Source: G963668655 sp963668655 (GTDB lineage: Bacteria; Myxococcota_A; SURF-8). From it: a stretch of 64,000 bases of DNA. Position 1 is the stretch's first letter, and each line of letters opens with the position of its first letter. Positions 52,244 to 62,500 of the stretch are shown in pieces. The notes under the pieces were generated by a model. The model was not told the DNA's origin. It searched no databases and worked only from the letters and a program-made list of their open reading frames with translations. The stretch spans positions 1,054,001-1,118,000 of the forward strand of contig CAXXPQ010000002.1 in NCBI GenBank assembly GCA_963668655.2, written 5' to 3'. A program made the position numbers and the translations under genes.

Positions 52244-53143
52244 TCACTCGTGCGATTTTTCTTGCGGTTTTTCCTTCGATGGGTTGGGAGGAGGCGTTTC
52301 GGACGTCTTCTTCACCTCCCGGTTCATGCCGGAGGACTCCACGAAAACGATGCCCATGGGAACGTCCCAGCCCCCCGGAATGTCCGCCGTGAAATCTCCG
52401 CTTCGAGCGTAAAGCTGGGCGGACGGACCGCCGTCCATGAGTACGGCCTCGAAGCATTCCAGTCCGCCCCGGGCCTCCGGAGCGGCCATGAGCCGGGCCA
52501 GATCGGAGGCTTCCGCCTCTCCCGAATCCGTGATCGCCACCACGAGCCGCTTCCGATCCTTCGGGATGCCAACCGCCACGCGCCGGGCCGCCTGGGGCTT
52601 CAGCTTCGTTGAACGGCCGTCCACCACGATCCGGGGGCCCACCTGCAAGGCGAAATCCGTCGCCCGGCTGTGGCCGCTGGTCCACGATTTCGTATGGAAC
52701 AGCCAGGCCCGCGAACGCGATATCGAAAGCACGCCCCAGTCCGCATTGCGGTAGGGATTCAGGCGTTTTCCCTCGGAAATCACCAGTCCCAGCGGACGCC
52801 CGTTTTCGTCGAAGAAAGAGGCGTTCACCGCCAGAATCGCCCCGGTGCGCCGGGTCATTTCCCTTGCCGAGGCGGCCCGGATGTTTTCTCCGTACGTCCG
52901 GGCGTCCGCCGCCTTTACCCGAAAACGCTCCAGGTCCAGGCGAAAAACCCGCAGGGTGAAGGACGGACGTATCTCCGAGGCGGAAGCCATCCGAGCCGTT
53001 TCCAGACCGGGCCGCAGGGTCTTCCAGACCGTGGCGGCGGCATCGGCGGCGACGGGCTTCGTCTCTGCGAACGCCGGCAAGACGCCGATCCACAGCGAAA
53101 ACAGAAGCGCCGCCCCGCCGATGATGGCGAAACGCCCCGTCAT
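52244..53143 (-). CDS. Exported phosphodiester glycosidase (NAGPA/DUF2233-type) protein
   Basis: 299 residues from the ATG at 53143, which overlaps the upstream stop by four bases (ATGA). A signal peptide ends near VLPAFA. The domain shows the family landmarks AILAVNASFFDENGRPLGL, the strand RRVAVGIPKDRKRLVVAITD and the catalytic-type loop AVLMDGGPSAQLY. Relatives remove N-acetylglucosamine from phosphodiesters or act on cell-wall glycans. The C-terminus is a Pro/Lys/Glu-rich tail. Coupled to a PIG-L deacetylase gene, it suggests a small GlcNAc-processing pair. Confidence 0.82.
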   Translation of the reverse strand: MTGRFAIIGGAALLFSLWIGVLPAFAETKPVAADAAATVWKTLRPGLETARMASASEIRPSFTLRVFRLDLERFRVKAADARTYGENIRAASAREMTRRTGAILAVNASFFDENGRPLGLVISEGKRLNPYRNADWGVLSISRSRAWLFHTKSWTSGHSRATDFALQVGPRIVVDGRSTKLKPQAARRVAVGIPKDRKRLVVAITDSGEAEASDLARLMAAPEARGGLECFEAVLMDGGPSAQLYARSGDFTADIPGGWDVPMGIVFVESSGMNREVKKTSETPPPNPSKEKPQEKSHE

Positions 53144-54096
53144 GTCCGGCCTTTGCCTCCGTCCGCGCCTTCCGCCTCCGGAACCCGAAGCGTCCGCTCC
53201 CGGATCGCCCGGGCGATGTTGGCCAGATGCCGCGCGTGGCTGACCTTCTCGCCCTTGTTGTAGTCCCGCATGTAGTTGGCCCATTCGAAGCGGTGCGTGG
53301 ATTGCGAATAATCCAGATCCTCCGGAACCGGCCCGAACATCTCCCGCCGGACAAACCCCTCCGCGTCGAATCCCCGACCGAACAGGCGCGCCACCCGTCC
53401 CAGGCCGTTGATGACCTTCTCGAATTTCTCGAAAAGCTCCACCTGGCTGGGATAACACTCCAGCGCCTGGCGCTTCTTCTCCAACTCCGCGTCCGTCAAG
53501 AGGATTTCGTGCCGGATCCCCTTGTACAGCGGGTGAAAACGCATGGGAATCAGGATGGTGTATTCGTATTCCGGAAGCTGGTAGAAGTCGATTTTGCGGT
53601 TTTCCTCCCGCTCCAACTGCCGGATGGCGTAGGCCGTGAGGAAATGCACCAGGTCGTGTTCCGGATGACCGTTCTGATACTGCGCCGTCCAGATCACTTC
53701 CGGGCGCACCCGCCGGATCTCCGCGTAGATCCGGTTCGCCACGTCATGAAAGAAATCGTAGATCTCCGGCTTTCGGGACGGATTCAGGGTCAGATCCACG
53801 AAATTGTCGTAAATCTCGATCTCCGAGACTTCCAGGTCCGTCTTACGGGAAAGATCCCGCTCCATCACCTCCAGCACCCGGTCCGTCTCCGCGATGCGCA
53901 CCTTCGCGTATTCCGCCGGATCCGCGTCCACGAAGGGCGCCAGACCGTCGCCGTTGGTCACCCACAGGAAGTCCAGTTCCGGTCCCAGTCGCTGCATCAG
54001 GCCGGTGTACATGATCTCGTCGTCCTGATGGGCGAAAACCATCATGTGGCGGGTGGCCGGATCGAACAGCCGATCCGGATAGGGCTGGATGGCCAT
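53140..54096 (-). CDS. PIG-L/LmbE-family deacetylase
   Basis: 318 residues from the ATG at 54096 with AAGGAG upstream; the frame continues to 54318 but without a ribosome site. The zinc-binding motif is AHQDDE, a variant of the usual A-H-P-D-D-E, in MMVFAHQDDEIMYTGLM. The second ligand region is GHPEHDLVH. Members remove acetyl groups from GlcNAc-type sugars (GlcNAc-PI, mycothiol, lincomycin or bacillithiol precursors). The substrate here is unknown, but the coupled glycosidase-like gene suggests a GlcNAc derivative. No signal peptide, so it acts in the cytoplasm. Confidence 0.85.
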   Translation of the reverse strand: MAIQPYPDRLFDPATRHMMVFAHQDDEIMYTGLMQRLGPELDFLWVTNGDGLAPFVDADPAEYAKVRIAETDRVLEVMERDLSRKTDLEVSEIEIYDNFVDLTLNPSRKPEIYDFFHDVANRIYAEIRRVRPEVIWTAQYQNGHPEHDLVHFLTAYAIRQLEREENRKIDFYQLPEYEYTILIPMRFHPLYKGIRHEILLTDAELEKKRQALECYPSQVELFEKFEKVINGLGRVARLFGRGFDAEGFVRREMFGPVPEDLDYSQSTHRFEWANYMRDYNKGEKVSHARHLANIARAIRERTLRVPEAEGADGGKGRT

Positions 54097-54340
54097 GGCG
54101 CGCTCCTTTCCGCGTGCGTTTTCCTGCCGCCAGTGGTACCGCAAAGCCGCCGCCAAGTCAAATTCCCTTACGGCGACGACCGATTCCCGCAGGCGTTCGG
54201 GGACGCGGCTTCGGTCCGCGCGAACGGGAATCCGTCCGCCGGAACGGTCCCGATCCGGGCGGCGGAAAACGCTCATCGACGGTTTTCGACGCTCAACGGC
54301 GATTTTCGGCGATTCCAATAAGTTTCGCGTTGAATTTTTA

Positions 54341-54349
54341 TGCTATACT
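54341..54349 (+). promoter_or_regulatory. Predicted extended -10 promoter of the 54412 gene
   Basis: TGCTATACT is an extended -10 element (TGN-TATACT) 63 bp upstream of the ATG at 54412; the -35 region (around GTTTCG) is weak, as usual for this class. The rest of the 54097-54340 gap shows no gene. Confidence 0.5.
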
Positions 54350-54411
54350 TCGGATCAAAGAGTAGGTGACGGACGCACGAAACGGTTCGACGGACGAGAG
54401 CGGGGAAGACG

Positions 54412-56448
54412 ATGCATTGGATTCGGCGCATGGGTTTTATCGGTCTTTTGGCGATCTTGACTTTCATTCAGGGAATGGGCTGTTCAAGCTCTTCGAATTC
54501 GGATGCGATATCCGGCGAACTGGAAAACCGCCTGACCGACGCCCTGGGGTTCGAGGGCGGGACGGTGGTGGACGGTTCGCCCCCCAAAGGCGAAACGGGA
54601 ACGGAGGTTCCCGGCATCGTGCGGGTGGAGGCCCCCGATGAGTTTCGCCTGGGAGCTCCTTTCCGGATTCTCCTGGCCAGCGACTTCGCCGATCCCGAGA
54701 AGGTGGATAAAGCCATCATCCACGTCAAGAAAGCCACCCGCCACATCGTGGTCCCCAAGAGGCTGACGCCTTCCGGAGATCTGGCGATGATGGACCTTTT
54801 GGGACGGCTGGAAAACCTGGCGGCCCTGAAGGGCCTGGATTTCGAACTGGAATTCGCCTTGCAGACGGCGGACGGGCGCACGGGCGCCTATCGCAGCGCC
54901 TCGTCGCTGATTCCGGACGAGGAACCGGACTGCACGGACGGCGCCTGCTGCAACGGCGGATCGGTGGCGGCGGAAGGCGCGGTCTGCCGCCTGGCGGCGG
55001 GCCCGTGCGACGCCGAGGAACGTTGTGACGGCGCGTCCACCGCCTGTCCGGAGGATGGCTTCCTTCCGGCGGATCGGGTTTGCCGAACTTCCGCGGGAGT
55101 CTGCGACCCGGAGGAAACCTGTCCGGGCGACGCGGCCCTCTGTCCGGACGACGCCAAACGAACGGATATCTGCCGCGAAGCCGCCGGGGCCTGCGACCTC
55201 CCGGAGGTCTGCGACGGCCGAAGCGACGCCTGTCCCTCCGACGAATACAAGTCCCCGGGCGATTCCTGCGACGACGGCCTGTACTGCACGGGCGGCGATG
55301 TCTGCGACGGCACCGGACCGGGCGACGAACTGTGTTCGGGAACCCTGAACGAATGCAACGGCTTCGGCGTCTGCGAGGAATCGCTTCAGGGGGCGTGCGT
55401 CTGCGAAGCGGCCTACGACGGCGCGGACTGCGGCCAGTGTTCGGAACTGGCCCTGGGCGACTATCCGGACTGCGAACTTCCCCTGGGAAGTCAGAACTGG
55501 GCGACGCCTCCCACGGAACAGGCGGCCTGCTATTCGTGGTCCGATCCGTTCGAGGAGACGGCCTGCCCCGGCACGGCGGGAACGGGGGAGTGCGCCAACA
55601 CCAGCGGGTGCGGCCAGGACGCGCAGTACACGAAACCCGCCCGGGAGTTTCGCTGCCTGGATTCGGACGGCGCGGAACTGGCGGAATGCCCCCAGGCGGC
55701 CGCGGAGGGCGTGACGGTGGAGGATTTGCTTACCGGCCTGATCTGGCAGCAGACCGCGGCCCCGGACCGGTCCTGGGCGGATGCCTACGACGCCTGCAAG
55801 CGGGTTCTGAACGAGAACAACTACGGCGGGCACGCGGACTGGCGGCTTCCGGGCATGCACGAGCTTTCCAGCCTGTCCCGAAACCTGGGCGACGGTCTGG
55901 CCACGCTGGACAATACGGCCTTTCCGGATACATCGGCGGGAGCCTTCTGGTCGGCCTCCTTTGTAAAGGGACGTACGGAAGACGCCTGGGTGCTGGACTT
56001 CAGCTTCGGCGGATCGGATCAACTCGCCCGAACCGAGTCGGCCCATGTCCGTTGCGTTCGAAACGCCCCGGACGAGGCGACGGATCGCTTTTCCCTGGAA
56101 GAACCGGTGGCCGGAGAACCCGTGGTGACGGACAGGGTTACCGGCCGCGTCTGGCAGGTCGCCGTCGGGACGGACATGGACTGGGTTTCGGCGCTGTCCC
56201 ACTGCGAAGCCTCCGGCTACGCGGGTGAGGAGGACTGGCGACTTCCCGACAAGCACGAACTGCGCGCCCTGATCGATTTCCACCGCGCCGAACCGGCCTC
56301 CGATTTCCCGGAACTGTCCCCGGCGACCTACTGGACATCCACCACATACGTCTACGGCCCGGGCTGGGCCTGGAGCGTGGACTTCGGCGCGGGTCGGGTG
56401 GCCTACATCGACAAATCGGAAATCGCCGCCGCTCTCTGCGTACGCTAG
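54412..56448 (+). CDS. Cysteine-rich lipoprotein with two DUF1566-like (Lcl-type) domains
   Basis: 678 residues. The lipobox region IQGMGC is followed by a Ser/Asn-rich linker, a beta-rich part (~75-165), then cysteine-rich units of the type A-G-x-C-D-x-E-E-x-C-D-G-x-x-x-x-C-P and one EGF-like unit (NECNGFGVCEE). Two DUF1566-like domains end the protein; each has the signature W-x-Q followed by A-D-W-R-L-P-x-x-x-E-L (HADWRLPGMHELSSL and EEDWRLPDKHELRALI) and an F/Y-W-S/T-S/T strand. DUF1566 occurs in adhesive or sugar-binding surface proteins. It is the first of two collinear surface-protein genes. Confidence 0.85.
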   Translation: MHWIRRMGFIGLLAILTFIQGMGCSSSSNSDAISGELENRLTDALGFEGGTVVDGSPPKGETGTEVPGIVRVEAPDEFRLGAPFRILLASDFADPEKVDKAIIHVKKATRHIVVPKRLTPSGDLAMMDLLGRLENLAALKGLDFELEFALQTADGRTGAYRSASSLIPDEEPDCTDGACCNGGSVAAEGAVCRLAAGPCDAEERCDGASTACPEDGFLPADRVCRTSAGVCDPEETCPGDAALCPDDAKRTDICREAAGACDLPEVCDGRSDACPSDEYKSPGDSCDDGLYCTGGDVCDGTGPGDELCSGTLNECNGFGVCEESLQGACVCEAAYDGADCGQCSELALGDYPDCELPLGSQNWATPPTEQAACYSWSDPFEETACPGTAGTGECANTSGCGQDAQYTKPAREFRCLDSDGAELAECPQAAAEGVTVEDLLTGLIWQQTAAPDRSWADAYDACKRVLNENNYGGHADWRLPGMHELSSLSRNLGDGLATLDNTAFPDTSAGAFWSASFVKGRTEDAWVLDFSFGGSDQLARTESAHVRCVRNAPDEATDRFSLEEPVAGEPVVTDRVTGRVWQVAVGTDMDWVSALSHCEASGYAGEEDWRLPDKHELRALIDFHRAEPASDFPELSPATYWTSTTYVYGPGWAWSVDFGAGRVAYIDKSEIAAALCVR

Positions 56449-56505
56449 GCGATGATTCCGGCGGGTTCGTTTCGAGAGCGTTTCACTTCCCAAAGGAGGC
56501 TCCGC

Positions 56506-59500
56506 ATGCCTTTCCTTCGTTTGTCCGCCCTTCTTCTGCTGCTCACGGCGACGGTGTTTTCCGGAAACCGCGCGGCGCGGGCCGATACGGCCGTATCCGG
56601 AAGCATCACCGCGGATACGGTCTGGACGCTGGAGAACAGCCCCTATGTCGTCGTTTCGGACATCACGGTACGCGGCCTGAACAACGGCGACACCGCCGGG
56701 CTGACCATCGAGCCGGGCGTGGAGGTGCGCTTCGCAGCCGGAACGGGACTGTACGTGGGAGCCACCGGATACTACACCACCTATTACGGCTGGCTGGACG
56801 CCCGGGGGACGGAGGCGGAGCCCATCGTCTTCACCTCCGACAACGACACGCCCCTGCCGGGAGACTGGAAGGCGCTTTATTTCCGGGCGCAGTCCGTGGA
56901 CGACAACACCCACCTGGAACATTGCATCGTGGAATACGGCGGGGCGAGCCACAGCGCCGGCATTTACCTGGCCAGCACGGATTTTCGGATCATGAATTCC
57001 GTGGTGCGTCATTCCTCCGATGCGGGAATCCGCATCAACGGCGCCTTCGTCTCCCGGATCGGCGAGGAAAACGGCGGCAACGAATTCGCCTACAACGCCA
57101 CGTACGGCGTGTTTCTGGAGACCTCGGACGCCCTGCCGTCCATTCACGACAACCAATTTCACCACAACGGCGGCCCTGCCCTGCGCGTGGCCTCTAACAA
57201 CGATGTTCAGCGAAACGCGTTCTGGGAAAACGGCCGGGACATCATCGAAGTCATCGGCGGCGCGGTCACCAACGGTCCGACCTGGACGGACCAGGGCGTG
57301 CCTTATGTCGTCCTGGCCAACCTGACCGTGCAGGGCCAGAACAACGGCGACACCGCCGGGCTGATCCTGGAACCCGGGGTGGAATTGCGCTTCGCCGCCG
57401 GAATGGGGCTGTACATCGGAAACACCGGATATTACACCGCCTATTACGGCTGGCTGCGGGCGGCGGGAACGCCGGAACGCCCCGTCGTCTTTACTTTCGA
57501 CGGCGACGATCCCGCCCCCGGCGACTGGCGCGGCCTGTATTTCCGCACCCAGACCGTGGACGCCGAAACCCTGCTGGATCACTTCGTCATCGAGTACGGC
57601 GGCCACACGAACAACGCGAATCTCTATCTGGACGACGTTTCCTTTCCCATCCGCAACGGCCGGATCAGCCGTTCCGGCGGAAACGGCATATTCATCAACG
57701 GATCCTTCACCGACATCATCGGCGGCGAGGAGACGGGCAACGACATCGGCGAAAACGCCGGGCACGGCCTGATCCAGGCAAACACGACGGCCACGCCGAG
57801 GGTCATGGAAAATCATTTCCACGACAACGGCGGCCCGGCCATGCGGCTGGGGCCCAATCTGCACGTGGTCCGGAACACGTTTGCGAACAACGGGCGGGAC
57901 GTGATCGAAGTCATTGGAGGGTCGGTCGTCAACGGGGCGACCTGGGAAAATATGGGCGTCCCCTACGTCATCCTCGGCAACCTGACCGTCCAGGGGGCGA
58001 ACAACGGCGAGACCGCCGGATTGACGCTGACGCCCGGGGTGGAGCTGCGTTTCGCCGCCGGCACGGGGCTGTATATCGGAACTACGGGATATTACACCAC
58101 CTTTTACGGCTGGCTGAGGGCCGCGGGAACCGGGGAAAGCCCCATCGTATTCACGTCCGACGCCGCTTTGCCCGCCCCCGGCGACTGGCGCGGGCTTTAT
58201 TTCCGCACCCAGACGGTCGATTCCGAAACGGTGCTGGATCACGGCATCATCGAGTACGGCGGCCACACCAACGGCGCGAATCTCTACCTGGACGACGCCA
58301 CGTTCCCCGTACGGAACAGCATCATCCGCAACGGCAGTCAGAACGGCGTAACGGCCGTGGGCGCGGGAACCGCCGTCTTCGGAGGTGTCGAAACGGGAAA
58401 CGAGATCTGCGAAAACGGCGCGTACGGCTATTACCAGACCGCCGCTTCCGGCACGTCGATTCTGGTGGAAAACCGCATTCATAACAACGGCGGAACGGCC
58501 CTGCGACTGGGAACGAATTTCACGGCGTTCGACAACGATATCCGCGACAACGGACGGGACGCCATCGAGATCTGGGGCGGCAGCCTCACCCTGGACGCCC
58601 ACTGGACCGACCAGGGCGCGCCTTACGTCGTTCTGAGCAACCTGACCGTGCAGGGAAAAAGCAACGAAGAAACCGCCGGGTTGGTCCTGGATCCTGGCGT
58701 GGAATTGCGTTTCGTGGCCGGAACGGGGCTGTATATCGGAACTACGGGATATTACACCACCTTTTACGGCTGGCTGGACGCCGTAGGCGCGGCGAACGAC
58801 CCCATCCGTTTCACCGTCGATAGCGATGCGCCTCAACCAGGCGACTGGCGCGGGCTGTATTTCCGATCCCAGACGGCGGACGATCTCACCGTGTTGGAAC
58901 ATACCGTGGTGGAATACGGCGGACACACGAACAACGCCAATATTCATCTGGCCTCCGCCGCTTTTCCCATCCGCCAGAGCATTATCCGCAACGGCAGCCA
59001 ATACGGAATCTACGCCGACGATTCCACCACCGAGGCCGCGCTGGAAGGCAACCTGTTCCAGAACAACGGCGGCATGGCGGTTTCCGTACCGGCCAACGAG
59101 GCGGATCGCATGACGGGCAACGCCGGGGACGGCCGCATCGAGATCCGACAGAGCGCCTTCAATCGGGAAGGGGGAATCTGGCGGCGGCAACCCATGGACT
59201 ACGAAATCGGCGGAAACATCACCGTGCAGGGCGCAGCCAACGGGGCGTCGTCCGTGCTGACCATCGAACCCGGAACCTTCGTGCGTTTTCGTCCCGGAAC
59301 GCGGCTTACCGTGGGGGCTTCCGGATATTACACGTCCTATTACGGTGCTCTCATCGCCGAAGGAACCCCCGAACTTCCCGTCACGCTCACCTCCGCGAAC
59401 GCACTGCCGTCGGCCGGGGACTGGGACGGCGTTCACTTCACCGATTGGAATCTGGACGGCCGGAGTTCCATGGAATACTGCGTGGTGGAGTACGGCGGAT

Positions 59501-62500
59501 CGGAAATCGGTGGCAACGTTTTCATCGAAAACGCATCGATTTCCTTTCAGTTCAACACGCTGCAAAACGGATCGGAAGCCGGATTGCGCATCTCCGGCGA
59601 GAATTCGCATACGCCGGAGATCGCCTGCTCCAATTTCAAAGACAACCGCACGGGCATGCGCGTCGAAGGCACGGCCAACCCGTCCGTTCACGACTGCAAC
59701 TTCCTGGGCAACACGGAATTCGCCCTTCAAAACACCCACACCGCCTATCAGATCCAGGCCACGGACAACTGGTGGGGATACGACGACGATCCCGGGACGG
59801 ACACCGGCCGAGGCGACGTGGACGGCTACGTGCTGTATACGCCGTGGCTTGCGGGGCCCTCGGATTGTATCGCGGAACCGCCTCTGAACCTTCCGCCCTT
59901 TTCTCCCATGTTCCCGGATCCTCCCCACGGCGCCACGGACCTCGCGCCCTCGGAGGGAGAACTTCCCCTCTCCTGGATGGGCGGCGATCCTAATCCCGGC
60001 GACACGGTGGAGTATGATCTGTATTTCGGAACGGCGGAATCCGGACTGGTCCTCAAGGCGTCCGCGCTGCCCACCGGAGAGAGCCTGGCCACGGATCTTC
60101 TGGCCGGTGTACGCTATTACTGGCGGGTGGTCGCCCGGGACTCCTTCGGCGAGGAAACTCCCGGCCCCGTCTGGGAATTCGTCACCCAGGGACCGCCGCC
60201 GGACCTGATTCTAAGCGCCGTCTGGCCGGAACCGGACACCGGCCTGCAAAGCGGACAGGCCGTCGCGATTCGGGCGCGAATCACCAACATCGGCCAGGGA
60301 CCGCTTGTGGACGCTGTTTTCGTGGCCTTGTCCGTCGATGGAGTTCCACTGGACGCCCGCATGCTTTCCACCGTGCTGACGAGCGGGGAATCGGCGGAAG
60401 TCGCCTTCGACTGGATCGCCCGCGCCGGCTCGCACACGGCCCTTGCAAAGGCGGATCCGGACAACATCCTGGAGGAGGAATTCGAGGACAACAACACTCT
60501 GGAAGCGCAACTGCCGTTCGTGCCGTTCGCCGACCTTCTCGTGCAAAGCGTGGAGCTTACGGATGAAAATCCGGTCCAGGGACAACACGGAACGGTTCGC
60601 GTCGTTTTCCGAAACGCCGCCGACGCCACCCGGCACGCCTTCCGCGTCGCGCTGGAATTCCGGGGGCAGATGCTGACGACGGAAATCGAAGGGGGACTGG
60701 CCGCCGGACAGACGGACGAAGCACTTTTTGAGATCATCGTTCCGGCGGGCGAGGTGCGGGTCGCGGCGATTGTGGACGACGACGACCGGGTGCTCGAATC
60801 GGACGAGGAGAACAACCGTCTGGAAGCCGTGGTGGCCACGGTGGCCTATCCGGATCTGGTGCCGCAAAACATCCTGGTTTCGCATTCCGCGCCGATGCAC
60901 GGCGAGACGGTGACCGTTTCCTTCGAGGCGTTCAATTCCGGAGACGGCGCGACGATGAAATCCTTCGACGTGTCGCTTCTGGACAACGGCCAGCCGGTGG
61001 CCTCCCGGCGGATCGTGGACGGTCTGGCCTCCGGCGGCGGCTGGCCGGTGGATCTTCAATGGGTCACGCAAACCGGTACGCACGACCTGGCCGTCTTTGT
61101 GGATTCCGCCATGGAACTGGCCGAGAGCGACGAAGCCGACAACGTGCAACCGGCCGCCGCCTTCAACATTCCCTTTCCGGATTTCGTGGTCGAGGAAACT
61201 TCCTTTCGCCCGGAAAATCCCGAACAGGGCGAATCCGTCTATTTCACCGCGACCATACGGAATCAGGGCGAGGGCGGCAGCGTCGTTCCCGCCGCCGTGC
61301 GTTTTCTGATGGACGGCAGCCCGTTGGAAAACGCCGCACTTTCCACCGGGCTGGAAGCGGGCGCCGCGCTTCAGATCACGAACGCCACGGCTTGGCGCGC
61401 GCAAAGCGGCGTGCACTGCTTCGAGATTCTGGTCAACCCGGAACAGACGCTTCCGGAATCGAATACGGAAAACAATGCGGGCGGAAACTGCCTGCCCGAA
61501 ATCCTGCAACCGAACCTGACGATTACGGCCGTCCAGATGATTCCCTCCGCACCCGTTATCGGAGAGGCGGTCGTTTTTCGTACGACGGCGAAAAACACGG
61601 GAAACGGCGCCACCTGGATCCCGTTCGCCGTCGGCCTGCGCCTGAACGGCGCTCTCGTTTCCGGAGCCCGAACCGTACAAAAGCTGGAGGCGGGCGAATC
61701 CGCCACCGTGGATCTTTCCTGGCTGGCCGCATCGGGCGACTGGACGCCCGCCGTGGAAATAGACATTCACGACGGAGTGGATGAAAGCGACGAAAGCGAC
61801 AACGTTTTCGATCTGGATTCGTTTCACGTCGCTCCCGCCCCGACCCTCACCGTCGGCCTGGACGGCCATACGCCGGGGGAACCGGTATACGGAACGCAAA
61901 CGGTTTCCTGGACGGCGACGCATCCCGAGGGCCTGGCCGTTTCCGAGGTTCGTCTGTATTTGTCCCGATACGGGGACGAGGAAATCGCCTCCGGTCTTCC
62001 GGCCTCCGGTTCGATGGACTGGGACACCACGGCGCATCCGGACGCGCGCTACCGCCTGCGAGGCGTGGCCATCGACGAGCGGGGCGCGGAGGGCGATTTC
62101 CTTACGGAGGCGTTCGATCTGGTCAACGAGCGCGATATCGTCGCCGAGGCGCTTCCCGGCTGGCGTTCGGCGGGAACGGACGAGGAGATGATCTTCGAGC
62201 TGCGCATCACCAATCAGCAGCCCGTTGCAGACAGCGTGACCCTTTTCCTTGGCAATCCGGACGGAATCGGAACGCTTGCGGCGGACGAAAACACGCTGGC
62301 GCTGGAAGCCTGGGGACAAACCTCCACTCTGATTCATTGCAGCAGCGCATCGGCCGGAACCTTCCGCATCGAAGCCACCGCCGTCAGCCAGACCACGCCC
62401 TCGCTTTCCGGCACGGTCGTCTTCACCGCCTACGTATCGGAACCCTTCGACATCGCGTTATCGCCGGGCTCCGTAACGGCCAGCGCGGGCGGCGACGCGG

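Noticed and set aside
49306..52392. Plus-strand frame of about 1028 codons opposite the Cys-rich lipoprotein
   Set aside because: It is a mirror of the repeated cysteine/aspartate codons on the minus strand; no start site or domain. The minus-strand protein has lipobox and repeats.
54484..59928. A very long minus-strand open frame (about 1814 codons)
   Set aside because: It lies antisense to two plus-strand genes that have signal peptides, ribosome sites and recognisable domains. The repeat units explain why the antisense stays open. Its translation has no domain sense.
60211..62337. Minus-strand frame of about 708 codons opposite the CARDB domains
   Set aside because: The plus-strand frame is continuous from 56506 to the window end with clear repeated domains; the antisense has none.
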